Positions 30,859 through 39,152 of a stretch of 64,000 nt of DNA are shown here, piece after piece. The notes under the pieces are model-generated. The model had not been told where the DNA came from. It searched no databases and was given only the letters and a program-made list of their open reading frames with translations. This stretch comes from BRHc4a sp049323755. GTDB lineage: Bacteria; Bacillota; Desulfotomaculia; Desulfotomaculales; Desulfocucumaceae. Within the stretch, counting starts at the first letter, position 1. Every line of letters begins with the position of its first letter. The translations under genes were made by a program, and so were the position numbers. The DNA is taken from the NCBI GenBank assembly GCA_049323755.1, contig JBMOPE010000045.1, forward strand, positions 1-64,000, given 5' to 3'.

Positions 30859-32193
30859 CTATGCCAATCTATTAACAACTTCTACCAGATCATTTACAAG
30901 TCCGCGCAGGGCTGTCATGTCCCTTCCCTCTGCCATTACCCTGACCAGGGGCTCGGTTCCCGAGGGCCTTATAAGAACCCTTCCCTGTCCGGCCAGCTTT
31001 TCTTCCGCCGCCTTTATGGCGTCAGCCAGAACCGGGCTCTGCATTACCGTATTTTTATTCTCCACCCTTACATTTTCAAGTATCTGGGGCAGTCTCTCCA
31101 TCTGGGCAGCCAGCTCTGACAGCGGCCTTCCGCTTTCTTTGACCACAGCAAGCAGGTTAAGGGCTGTAAGTATCCCGTCCCCCGTGGTATTGTGCTCCAG
31201 GAACAGTATGTGCCCGCTCTGCTCCCCTCCGAAAGTGGCCCCGCTGCGAAGGCACTCTTCCAGAACATAGCGGTCCCCTACCTTTGTTTCCAGCACATTA
31301 ATGCCACTTTCCCTGAGGGCCAGGTGAAGTCCCATGTTGCTCATCACTGTTGCCACCACGGTATTCCTGGCTAGCTCCCCCTTTTCCTTCAGGTGGCGGG
31401 CGCATATTACCATTATCTGGTCCCCATCAACATTGCTGCCATTGGAGTCCACGGCCAGCACCCTGTCGGCGTCACCATCATGGGCAAGGCCCAGGTCGGC
31501 ACCAGCCTCGGCAACCTTTTTACGAAGCGCCTCGAGGTGAGTGGAACCGCACCCTTTGTTTATATTGAGGCCGTCCGGGCTGTTAAACACCGGTATAACC
31601 CTGGCCCCCAGCTCCTCCATAACCATGGGGGCAACCCTGGAGGCAGCGCCGTTGGCGCAGTCCACCACTATTGTAAGTCCTGAAAGGTCAATGGGCACGG
31701 ATTTCTTGAGAAAGTCCGCGTAGCGGCGGAAAGCGTCGGGCATGTCGATTATACGGCCAACCTCTACACCCAACGGGGAAGGGATTGATGAGGAGTCGCT
31801 GACCAGTCCTTCTATTTTTTCCTCGGTCTCATCGGGAAGTTTGTAGCCGCTGGGACCGAAATATTTTATACCGTTGTCTTCCACCGGGTTGTGGGAGGCT
31901 GAGATAACTACCCCGCCCAAGGCCCCCAGCTCTCTGGTAAGGTAGGCCACCGCTGGAGTGGGAAGTACCCCTATCCTTACAACATCTACCCCGGCAGAGC
32001 ATATTCCTGCACAAAGGGCTGCTTCAAGCATATCCCCGGAAATTCTGGTGTCACGCCCCACCACTATACGGGACCCCGGCTGCCCTCCCGAAAGAACGTA
32101 GGCGCCGGCGCGGCCTATTTTCATGGCCAGGTCAGGTGTAAGATCCTTGTTGGCTATTCCCCTTACTCCGTCAGTCCCGAACATAACACCCAT
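30859..32193 (-). CDS. glmM: phosphoglucosamine mutase
   Basis: 444 residues, full length. It starts GTDGVRGIANKDLTPDLAMK. The phosphoserine site is in VVISASHNPVEDNGIKYF, the Mg loop is DLGLAHDGDADRVLAVD, the sugar-binding loop is GGEQSGH, and the phosphate-binding end is RVLIRPSGTEPLVRVM. It converts glucosamine-6-P to glucosamine-1-P for UDP-GlcNAc. It lies downstream of cdaA-cdaR, the conserved Firmicutes arrangement in which CdaR and GlmM modulate the diadenylate cyclase. Confidence 0.97.
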   Translation of the reverse strand: MGVMFGTDGVRGIANKDLTPDLAMKIGRAGAYVLSGGQPGSRIVVGRDTRISGDMLEAALCAGICSAGVDVVRIGVLPTPAVAYLTRELGALGGVVISASHNPVEDNGIKYFGPSGYKLPDETEEKIEGLVSDSSSIPSPLGVEVGRIIDMPDAFRRYADFLKKSVPIDLSGLTIVVDCANGAASRVAPMVMEELGARVIPVFNSPDGLNINKGCGSTHLEALRKKVAEAGADLGLAHDGDADRVLAVDSNGSNVDGDQIMVICARHLKEKGELARNTVVATVMSNMGLHLALRESGINVLETKVGDRYVLEECLRSGATFGGEQSGHILFLEHNTTGDGILTALNLLAVVKESGRPLSELAAQMERLPQILENVRVENKNTVMQSPVLADAIKAAEEKLAGQGRVLIRPSGTEPLVRVMAEGRDMTALRGLVNDLVEVVNRLA

Positions 32194-32296
32194 ATTGCGA
32201 ATCCTCCAGGCAGATAACTTATTCCGGACAAGCCAAATTTATTATAACTGCACCAAACCCTGATGTCAATTTGACGGCTAATTCTGCGAGAAATTG

Positions 32297-32456
32297 CGGT
32301 CGGAATCCAGAATTCAGAATTCAGAAGCCAGAGTAACTAAGGCATTCCTCACAAGTCTAAAATACATCTGTAAAGAGCAAAGAAGAGGTCGTTATACTTA
32401 CCTACAGAGTACGGCATTCAAAAATTCTGAATTCTGAGTTCTGAATTCCGACCTGA
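32297..32456. repeat. MITE-like element with heptad-repeat inverted ends
   Basis: Left end GGTCGGAATCCAGAATTCAG (from 32298) and right end, read in reverse complement, GGTCGGAATTCAGAACTCAG. Both arms have a 7-nt period (CAGAATT-type) and enclose ~90 bases without coding sense. It lies between cdaR and glmM. Confidence 0.75.
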
Positions 32457-32536
32457 TATATTACCTATTAGCATAAATATATGACTCCCGCTCCTTTATG
32501 GTTAAAGGGAAGGGGGTGTAAATCATGGTAATAGAA

Positions 32537-33496
32537 TCACTGCTGATCTTCTTTCTCCTTTGGAGGCTCTGCGGTACCCACATCAGAAACCTGTTTCTTC
32601 TTAATGTTTACGATTACCTCAACTGTTGCAGGCCTTATATCCACCGCACCGGACGGTGGAATAATGGCAGCCTTTACAGTAACATCACCTGTAGCCCCGG
32701 TGACGTCCACACTTTGAATCTCTATCGATCTTATCCCCGCCAGCACCTCGGCAGGGGCCATTACCTGAACATCGCCAGGGCTGACAGTAATGCCGGATAT
32801 TTCGTATTCACCCGCCGGCGAACCGGTTGTGCCGGCCCGGACAGGAACTGTTTTCACAGGCATGGGGGTTACCGGCACTGTAACTTTTACCGATAGGGGC
32901 AAAACGCTTATACCGCTCTGGGCCACTGTTACCGGCAGTATTTTTTCCACCTGCCTGTCGGCAGAATCCAACTCGACAGTGACGGTTGCCAGGCCATTTA
33001 TGGCGCTTACCTTACTCCTTGGACCCTTTACCGTTACGGTGGAGGGCAAAATCACCGGATCAAGGACTGTATACCCCCTGGCAGGGGCTCCCTTAAGTGC
33101 AGCGGATACTTCTACCTGCTGCTCAATAATGCTTTCCAGGGAAAGAGATATTCTTTCCGGAGTCACCTTGCTAATCTGCAGGCCCTGCGGGGCGTTTACC
33201 TTTACAGGCACCGAGTGCTCTCCCTCGGTTAAACCCGCAAGGCTTAATACAGCCTCAAAGTCTGCCGGTGTCAGGGCCGCTACCTGCCCCCTGGTTCCCT
33301 GAACCCTTATGCTGACGTTCTGAGGAATGTTGCCGTTTAATACCATTCCTTCCGGCATCCCACGCTGCTGCAGGTTTATGCTGAGAATCTGGTTATAGGC
33401 CGGATTCTGCTCGTTGGTTACATATACCCAGAGCAGGAGGGCAAGCAGCACCGACAGTATCCTGAGAGACATATTTCTCCAATCAGCTGCACCCAT
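32537..33496 (-). CDS. cdaR: CdaA regulatory protein (YbbR domains)
   Basis: 319 residues from the ATG at 33496 (GGAGG seven bases upstream). One N-terminal membrane anchor (ILSVLLALLLWVYV), then about four extracytoplasmic YbbR repeats, each with patterns such as VPVKVNAPQGLQISKVTPERISLSLE. The tail is charged (EPPKEKEDQQ). CdaR binds and tunes the membrane diadenylate cyclase CdaA. It starts 4 bases after cdaA ends. Confidence 0.92.
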   Translation of the reverse strand: MGAADWRNMSLRILSVLLALLLWVYVTNEQNPAYNQILSINLQQRGMPEGMVLNGNIPQNVSIRVQGTRGQVAALTPADFEAVLSLAGLTEGEHSVPVKVNAPQGLQISKVTPERISLSLESIIEQQVEVSAALKGAPARGYTVLDPVILPSTVTVKGPRSKVSAINGLATVTVELDSADRQVEKILPVTVAQSGISVLPLSVKVTVPVTPMPVKTVPVRAGTTGSPAGEYEISGITVSPGDVQVMAPAEVLAGIRSIEIQSVDVTGATGDVTVKAAIIPPSGAVDIRPATVEVIVNIKKKQVSDVGTAEPPKEKEDQQ

Positions 33497-33500
33497 AACC

Positions 33501-34340
33501 TCACCTCCTGGACCAGAAGGCAGCCGCAAGGTTACCCTGCTTTTTGGGCTGCAGGGCTCCGGTCAGCCTGTCGGTCAGTATCTTCTCATCAAGCCCCCCG
33601 GCCAGTACACCCTCAACCGCCAGGGAAATCCCCCCGGTTTCCTCGGAAACTATTACCGCCAGGGCGTCGGACTCCTCGGTTATTCCAATGCCGGCACGGT
33701 GCCTGGTTCCCAGGGACTTGCTTACATGGCCCTGGGTAAGGGGAAGAACGCAGGCGGCAGCCATTATCCTGTCTCCCCTTATTATTACCGCCCCATCGTG
33801 CAATGGGGTGCGGGGAATAAAAATATTTACCAGCAGCTCTCCGGAAACCTTGCCGGCCACCTTTATACCGGTGTCAATGTATTCCTCCAGCCCCGTGTCT
33901 CTTTCAAGGATTATGAGCGCCCCGGTCCTGTCCTTGGACATTATCTTTACCGCCCGGACAATTTCCGAAACAAGGGGCTCAATCTCAGCCTCATGACTTA
34001 CCCCAAACTGCCGTGAAGATAAAAATCTTCCCCCTCCGAGCTTCTCCAGCGCCCTGCGAAGCTCGGGCTGGAAAACAATGGGAAGGGCCACTACAAGGGC
34101 TGTCATGGCCTGTTTTAATATCCACTGCAGGGTGTATAGCTGCAGGAGGCTGCTGGCGGCGGTTGCCACCACCAGGACGGCAAGGCCTTTTAATAACTGC
34201 ACCGCCCTTGTCCCCCTGATGAGGAGCATTAGCCTGTACATCACAAAGGCCACAATGGCTATATCGATTATACTGGTGATGCTGATAATGTCCAGCAAAT
34301 TGAAATTTAAGCCCCTCAACCATTCAAGCAACTGTTTCAC
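33501..34340 (-). CDS. cdaA: diadenylate cyclase CdaA
   Basis: 279 residues. Three membrane helices (about 20-40, 50-67, 72-90) precede the DAC domain. The catalytic motifs are D182-G183-A184 and R213-H214-R215 (LGTRHRAGIGITEESD). It makes the essential second messenger c-di-AMP from two ATP. It is the first gene of cdaA-cdaR-glmM-glmS, linking c-di-AMP to cell-wall precursor supply. Confidence 0.95.
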   Translation of the reverse strand: MKQLLEWLRGLNFNLLDIISITSIIDIAIVAFVMYRLMLLIRGTRAVQLLKGLAVLVVATAASSLLQLYTLQWILKQAMTALVVALPIVFQPELRRALEKLGGGRFLSSRQFGVSHEAEIEPLVSEIVRAVKIMSKDRTGALIILERDTGLEEYIDTGIKVAGKVSGELLVNIFIPRTPLHDGAVIIRGDRIMAAACVLPLTQGHVSKSLGTRHRAGIGITEESDALAVIVSEETGGISLAVEGVLAGGLDEKILTDRLTGALQPKKQGNLAAAFWSRR

Positions 34341-34454
34341 CCCTTAATTTGACGAATTATATATGATAAAAGTTTCATTAATAAAATATTGTTCTGTTAA
34401 CGAAATGCCAATCTTATTAATTATACACCGGGAAAAGCGTTTTATAAAAAAGAA

Positions 34455-34482
34455 AGGTTTGGAAACTGTTGTTTTCAAACCT
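34455..34482 (-). terminator. terminator of the ilv-leu operon
   Basis: AGGTTTG (34455-34461) pairs with CAAACCT (34476-34482), extended by AAAC/GTTT. On the minus strand TTCTTTTTTATAAAA follows. The stem overlaps the cimA stop codon. Confidence 0.8.
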
Positions 34483-36064
34483 GATCTTTTTCTCCCTTCG
34501 GAGTTTCCTGGTTTTTTAAAAGTCCGAATGCTATGCTGTCCACCAGCGCCTTCCAGCTTGCCTCGATTATATTTTCCGAAACCCCGATTGTACCCCATGA
34601 CCGCTTTCCGTCGCTGCTTTCAATAAGAACCCTGACCAGGGCTCCCGTACCGTCCTTTTCTTCCAGCACCCTCACCTTGTAGTCAGTTAGGTGCATGCTT
34701 CTAATGCACGGGTAAAATTCGTCCAGGGCCTTTCTTAGTGCGTTGTCCAGGGCATTTACCGGGCCGTTGCCCTCGGCGGCGGTGTGCACTACCTTGTCAC
34801 CCACCGACATTTTTATGACAGTCTGTGAGTTGGTGGGCTTATCCTCGCTCATTTCTATTATTATTCTAAGGTTCTCCAGCCTGAAGGGCTCTTTGTAGCC
34901 GGTCTTCAGCTTCCTTAGAAGAAGCTCGAAGGAACCCTCCGCCCCCTCGAAATGATAGCCCTCATTTTCCATATCTTTTATACGGTCTAAGAGCTCACGG
35001 TTCTCTTCCTTTTGAAGCTCCAGGTCCAGGTTCATCTCCCTGCATTTGTACAGCAGATTGGAAAGCCCGCTTAGCTCGGAAACAAGCACTCTCCTGCTGT
35101 TTCCCACCAGCTCAGGATCAATGTGCTCGTAAGTCCTGGAGGATTTTAATATGGCGCTGGCGTGTATGCCCCCCTTGTGGGCAAAGGCGCTGCTTCCCAC
35201 GAAGGGCTGGCCGGAGACTGGAACCTTGTTGGCCACCTCGCTTACATACCTAGAAAGCTCGGTAAGCCTCTTCAGCCTTTCCCGGGGTATTGTATCAATG
35301 CCGCACTTAAAAGCCAGCACCGGTATTATGGAGCAGAGGTTGGCATTGCCGCAGCGCTCCCCGTAGCCGTTGACAGTTCCCTGAACCTGGCCTGCCCCTG
35401 CCTGGACCGCCATCACGGTGCTGGCCACGGCCATGTCAATGTCATTGTGACAGTGAATGCCCAGAGGAACATTGAACTTTTTCGCTACCAGGGTCACCAC
35501 ATCCCGTATATCCCCGGGCATTTGGCCGCCGTTGGTGTCGCAGAGCACCAGGGTGGAAGCTCCGCCCTCCACTGACGCGGACAGAGTTGCCAGGGCATAC
35601 TCTGTGTTTGCCTTCATTCCGTCAAAAAAGTGCTCGGCGTCATAAAAGACAGTTAGGCCCTTACCCCTCAGGAAAGCCACCGACTCCCTTATCATGGCAA
35701 GGTTTTCTTCAAGGGTTGTGTTAAGGGCGTGGGTAACATGAAAGTCCCAGGTCTTTCCCACAAGGGTGGCCACCTGAACACCTGAGGAGAGTATGGTGTT
35801 GAGATTGGCATCCTCATGCGCAGCGGTGCCGGGGCGCCGGGTGCTCCCAAAGGCTGTAATCCTGGCATTTTTAAGAGGCTCGTCAACAATCCTCTTAAAA
35901 AAGTCCATATCCTTGGGGTTTGATCCGGGCCACCCTCCCTCTATATAGTGAAAGCCCATTTTGTCAAGCTTAAGGGCAATTTTTATTTTGTCCTCCACGG
36001 AAAAGGAAATTCCCTCTCCCTGGGAGCCGTCCCGCAGTGTGGTGTCGTATATCTCAACAGATCG
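34475..36064 (-). CDS. cimA: (R)-citramalate synthase
   Basis: 529 residues from the ATG at 36064 (GGTGAT upstream). The longer frame upstream only translates an intergenic heptad repeat. The HMG-CoA lyase-like barrel has YDTTLRDGSQGEGISF, YIEGGWPGSNP and the metal-binding HCHNDIDMAVA with GTVNGYGERCGNANL. The C-terminal LeuA-type allosteric domain is present. The GGWPGSNPKD motif marks citramalate synthase rather than LeuA. It condenses pyruvate and acetyl-CoA toward 2-oxobutyrate, giving a threonine-independent route to isoleucine. It is the last gene of the operon. Confidence 0.93.
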   Translation of the reverse strand, partial: RSVEIYDTTLRDGSQGEGISFSVEDKIKIALKLDKMGFHYIEGGWPGSNPKDMDFFKRIVDEPLKNARITAFGSTRRPGTAAHEDANLNTILSSGVQVATLVGKTWDFHVTHALNTTLEENLAMIRESVAFLRGKGLTVFYDAEHFFDGMKANTEYALATLSASVEGGASTLVLCDTNGGQMPGDIRDVVTLVAKKFNVPLGIHCHNDIDMAVASTVMAVQAGAGQVQGTVNGYGERCGNANLCSIIPVLAFKCGIDTIPRERLKRLTELSRYVSEVANKVPVSGQPFVGSSAFAHKGGIHASAILKSSRTYEHIDPELVGNSRRVLVSELSGLSNLLYKCREMNLDLELQKEENRELLDRIKDMENEGYHFEGAEGSFELLLRKLKTGYKEPFRLENLRIIIEMSEDKPTNSQTVIKMSVGDKVVHTAAEGNGPVNALDNALRKALDEFYPCIRSMHLTDYKVRVLEEKDGTGALVRVLIESSDGKRSWGTIGVSENIIEASWKALVDSIAFGLLKNQETPKGEKDQV

Positions 36065-36094
36065 CATTTTTATCACCCGGCATTGAATTTTTTG

Positions 36095-36142
36095 TCCCGG
36101 AATTGGGAATTGGGGACTAGCCAATTCCTAATTCCCGACCCG
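36095..36142. repeat. heptad-repeat hairpin between leuB and cimA
   Basis: CCCGGAATTGGGAATTGGGG and CCAATTCCTAATTCCCGAC fold back on each other with a 5-nt loop. Both arms have a 7-nt period (GGGAATT). It is transcribed within the operon. Confidence 0.8.
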
Positions 36143-36160
36143 AAAGAATACTCCAAAGCC

Positions 36161-37243
36161 CTACCCTTTACCGACTTCTTCGGCAATAAGGTCTCCCATT
36201 TCGACGGTGTTGACCAGCTTCATCCCGCCCTCCATCAGGTCGGCGGTGCGGTAGCCCATGTCCAGTACACCGGTAACGGCCTTTTCAATGGCCTCGCACT
36301 CGGCGTCCAGGTTAAAGGAATACTTGAGCAGCATAGCCACTGAGAGTATGGTAGCAATGGGGTTGGCCTTATTCATCCCGGCTATATCTGGAGCCGACCC
36401 GTGGATGGGCTCGTACAGCCCTATCTTTCCCCCTATGCTGGCCGAAGCCAGCATTCCCAGGGAGCCGCTCAGCATGGAAGCCTGGTCGCTGATTATATCT
36501 CCAAAGGTGTTCTCCGTAACTATTACGTCAAACTGGCGGGGGTTTCTCACCAGCTGCATGGAGCAGTTGTCTATATACATGTGGTCCAGCTCCACGTCGG
36601 GAAATTCCGGGGCCATGGCGTTAACTACCTCGCGCCAGTGGCGGGAGGACTCCAGCACGTTGGCCTTATCCACAGAGGTCAGTTTTTTCCGCCTCTTCTG
36701 GGCCATCTGGAAGGAAAGCCGGGCGATACGCTCTATCTCGTAGGTTTTGTAGTCCAGGGTGTCATACACCCTTATGCCGCCCTCCGGGAGGGGCTCCCTG
36801 CCTTTCTCCCCGAAGTAGAGACCTCCGGTCAGCTCCCTTATCACCATTATGTCAAGCCCCTCCACCACTTCGGGCTTTAAGGTGGAGGCATTCACCAGGG
36901 CCGGAAATACCTGAACCGGCCTGATATTGGCATAAAGTCCCAGCTCCTTGCGCAGGGGCAGCAGCGCTCCGGCCTCGGGGCGCAGGTGCACCGGAAGGCT
37001 GTCCCACTTGGGGCCTCCCACCGCTCCCAGCAGTATAGCGTCGCTGGCATGACAGAGCTCAAGGGTTTCCTGAGGGAGGGGGTGCCCCTTGGCGTCGTAG
37101 CCTGCCCCGCCAATGTATCCCTCGGTACATTTGAACTGGTGCCCAAACTTTTTCTCCACCGTCTTCAGGGCCTTAAGGGCCTGCCCGATTATTTCCGGCC
37201 CTATCCCGTCACCGGGCAGCACCGCTATCCTGTAGCTTCCCAT
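36161..37243 (-). CDS. leuB: 3-isopropylmalate dehydrogenase
   Basis: 360 residues. It starts YRIAVLPGDGIGPEI. REL TGGLYFGEKGREP-type substrate loop, the catalytic DKANVLESSRHWREVV and DHMYIDNCSMQLVRNPRQFDVIVTENTFGDIISDQASM (metal and NAD sites) are intact. It oxidises and decarboxylates 3-isopropylmalate. Its ATG shares one base with the leuD stop (TAATG), giving tight coupling. Confidence 0.96.
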   Translation of the reverse strand: MGSYRIAVLPGDGIGPEIIGQALKALKTVEKKFGHQFKCTEGYIGGAGYDAKGHPLPQETLELCHASDAILLGAVGGPKWDSLPVHLRPEAGALLPLRKELGLYANIRPVQVFPALVNASTLKPEVVEGLDIMVIRELTGGLYFGEKGREPLPEGGIRVYDTLDYKTYEIERIARLSFQMAQKRRKKLTSVDKANVLESSRHWREVVNAMAPEFPDVELDHMYIDNCSMQLVRNPRQFDVIVTENTFGDIISDQASMLSGSLGMLASASIGGKIGLYEPIHGSAPDIAGMNKANPIATILSVAMLLKYSFNLDAECEAIEKAVTGVLDMGYRTADLMEGGMKLVNTVEMGDLIAEEVGKG

Positions 37244-37737
37244 TAGCCTTTTATCCTTTCCGCTACGTAATTTATCAGTCCGCCTGCCGCGATTATCTGC
37301 TGCATAAAGGACGGCACCTGGGTAGCCCTGTATTCCTCGTTTTTGGTAAGATTCTTTATTACTCCGGCGTCTACATCCACCGAAATTTCGTCTCCCTCTT
37401 CAATTCTGTCGGAGGCCTCGGCGGACTCGAATATGAGAAGCCCTATATTGAAGGCGTTTCTATAGAATATCCGGGCATAGGTTTTTGCTATGACGCAGGA
37501 AACCCCTGCCTCCTTTATGGATATGGGGGCATGCTCCCTGGAGCTGCCGCAGCCAAAGTTTTTCCCTGCCACTATTATGTCCCCCGGCTTCACCTTTTTG
37601 GGGAAATCCGGGTCAGCGTCCTCCATGCAGTGGGACGCCAGCTCCCTGGGGTCAGAGGTGTTCAGGTACCGGGCCGGTATGATGGCGTCAGTGTCAACGT
37701 CATTACCGAACTTCCATGACTTGCCTTTCAGTTCCAT
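37243..37737 (-). CDS. leuD: 3-isopropylmalate dehydratase small subunit
   Basis: 164 residues, the short swivelling-domain type paired with HacA-like LeuC. It has DTDAIIPARYLNTSDP, the substrate loop KNFGCGSSREHAPISIKEAG and FYRNAFNIGLL. With LeuC it isomerises 2- to 3-isopropylmalate. It begins 1 base after leuC ends. Confidence 0.95.
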   Translation of the reverse strand: MELKGKSWKFGNDVDTDAIIPARYLNTSDPRELASHCMEDADPDFPKKVKPGDIIVAGKNFGCGSSREHAPISIKEAGVSCVIAKTYARIFYRNAFNIGLLIFESAEASDRIEEGDEISVDVDAGVIKNLTKNEEYRATQVPSFMQQIIAAGGLINYVAERIKG

Positions 37738-37738
37738 G

Positions 37739-39001
37739 CTACTTCACCTCCCAGGGAGCAGCTATCCGTCCAAGGATGGCTGATGCCGCCGCCACCGACG
37801 GGCTGCTTAAGAATACCTCGCTGCCTGTGTGTCCCATACGTCCCACAAAGTTCCTGTTGGTGGTGGCAATGGCCCTTTCACCCTCTGCCAGTATGCCCAT
37901 GTATCCTCCAAGGCAGGGCCCGCAGGTGGGCGTGCTTATGGCCGCCCCCGCATCCAGGAATATGTCAAACAGCCCCTCGTGCATGGCCTGCCTGTATATT
38001 TGCTGGGTTCCGGGGATTACAATCAGCCGGACATTGCTGTTTACCTTTTTGCCCTTCAGCACCTTCGCGGCCTCCCTGAGGTCTTCCATGCGGCCGTTGG
38101 TGCAGGACCCTATAACTGCCTGATCTATGGTGATGCTGGTTACCTCGCTGACCGGCTTCACATTCTCCGGCAGGTGCGGGAGAGCCACCGCGGGCTCCAT
38201 TTTGCTTACATCAAATTCATGCACCTGGGTGTACACCGCGTCGGGGTCGCTGGCGTAGAAGGTGTACGGCCTTTTTGCCCTGCCCTCCACGTAGCGGCGG
38301 GTAATTTCGTCCGGGGGAACAATGCCGTTTTTGGCGCCGGCCTCCACAGCCATGTTGGCCATGGTGAGCCTGCCCTCCACGGACATTTTTTCGATGGCGG
38401 GGCCGGTGAATTCCATGGCCATGTAAAGGGCCCCGTCAACCCCTATTTTTCCTATGGTATATAGTATCAGGTCTTTGCCGGTAAGCCATTCCGGCATTTC
38501 CCCTTTATAGATGAATTTTATGGACTCGGGCACTTTTAGCCAGGTTTCACCAAGAGCCATGGCCGCAGCCAGGTCGGTGCTGCCGACGCCTGTTGAGAAG
38601 GCTCCCAGCCCGCCATAGGTGCAGGTGTGGGAGTCAGCCCCAATAACCAGGTCTCCGGGCCCCACAAGGCCCTGCTCCGGCAGGAGGCAGTGCTCTATGC
38701 CCATCTGGCCCACTTCAAAGTAGTTGGTAATCTGGTACTTGCGGGCAAATTCCCTCATCATCTTGGCCTGCTCGGCTGACTTTATGTCCTTGTTGGGAAC
38801 AAAGTGGTCAGGCACCAGGGCCACCCGTTCCTTGTCAAAAACCCGGTCGACTCCTATTTTTTCAAATTCCTTAATGGCTACCGGGGCTGTGATGTCGTTG
38901 CCCAGGGCCAGGTCAACCTTTACATTGACCAGCTCGCCCGGCTCCACCCTGTCCTTTCCGGCATGGGCGGCCAGAATTTTTTCCGTGATGGTCATTCCCA
39001 T
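37739..39001 (-). CDS. leuC: 3-isopropylmalate dehydratase large subunit
   Basis: 420 residues from the ATG at 39001 (AAGAGGTG eight bases upstream); the longer frame reads a heptad repeat as FPQFPTPNSQFP. Cysteine ligands of the [4Fe-4S] cluster are in IGSCTNGRMEDL and TCGPCLGGYMG. Also present are DHFVPNKDIKSAEQAKMM and GADSHTCTYGGLGAFSTGVG. It forms the aconitase-type active site with LeuD. Confidence 0.95.
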   Translation of the reverse strand: MGMTITEKILAAHAGKDRVEPGELVNVKVDLALGNDITAPVAIKEFEKIGVDRVFDKERVALVPDHFVPNKDIKSAEQAKMMREFARKYQITNYFEVGQMGIEHCLLPEQGLVGPGDLVIGADSHTCTYGGLGAFSTGVGSTDLAAAMALGETWLKVPESIKFIYKGEMPEWLTGKDLILYTIGKIGVDGALYMAMEFTGPAIEKMSVEGRLTMANMAVEAGAKNGIVPPDEITRRYVEGRAKRPYTFYASDPDAVYTQVHEFDVSKMEPAVALPHLPENVKPVSEVTSITIDQAVIGSCTNGRMEDLREAAKVLKGKKVNSNVRLIVIPGTQQIYRQAMHEGLFDIFLDAGAAISTPTCGPCLGGYMGILAEGERAIATTNRNFVGRMGHTGSEVFLSSPSVAAASAILGRIAAPWEVK

Positions 39002-39017
39002 TTGCGTACACCTCTTG

Positions 39018-39152
39018 TCTGGGAATTGGGAATTGGGAGTTGGGAATTGGGGAAAAACTAACAATTCCTGATTCCCGATTCCTGATTCCTATTTTTATTT
39101 CCTTTACCAAAAAATTAGCCATGCATTACATACAAGAACCAATTCCCAATTC
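39018..39152. repeat. heptad-repeat palindrome between leuA and leuC
   Basis: Left arm 39021-39052 is four GGGAATT-type units; right arm 39063-39091 is ATTCCTG/ATTCCCG units, its inverse. A further arm, CCAATTCCCAATTCC, is at about 39140. The block lies within the operon transcript. Confidence 0.8.

Noticed and set aside
38999..39064. N-terminal extension of leuC (and similar ones of cimA and ilvD)
   Set aside because: The extra residues are translations of intergenic heptad repeats or leader RNA (for example FPQFPTPNSQFP). Internal ATGs with proper ribosome binding sites match the family starts.
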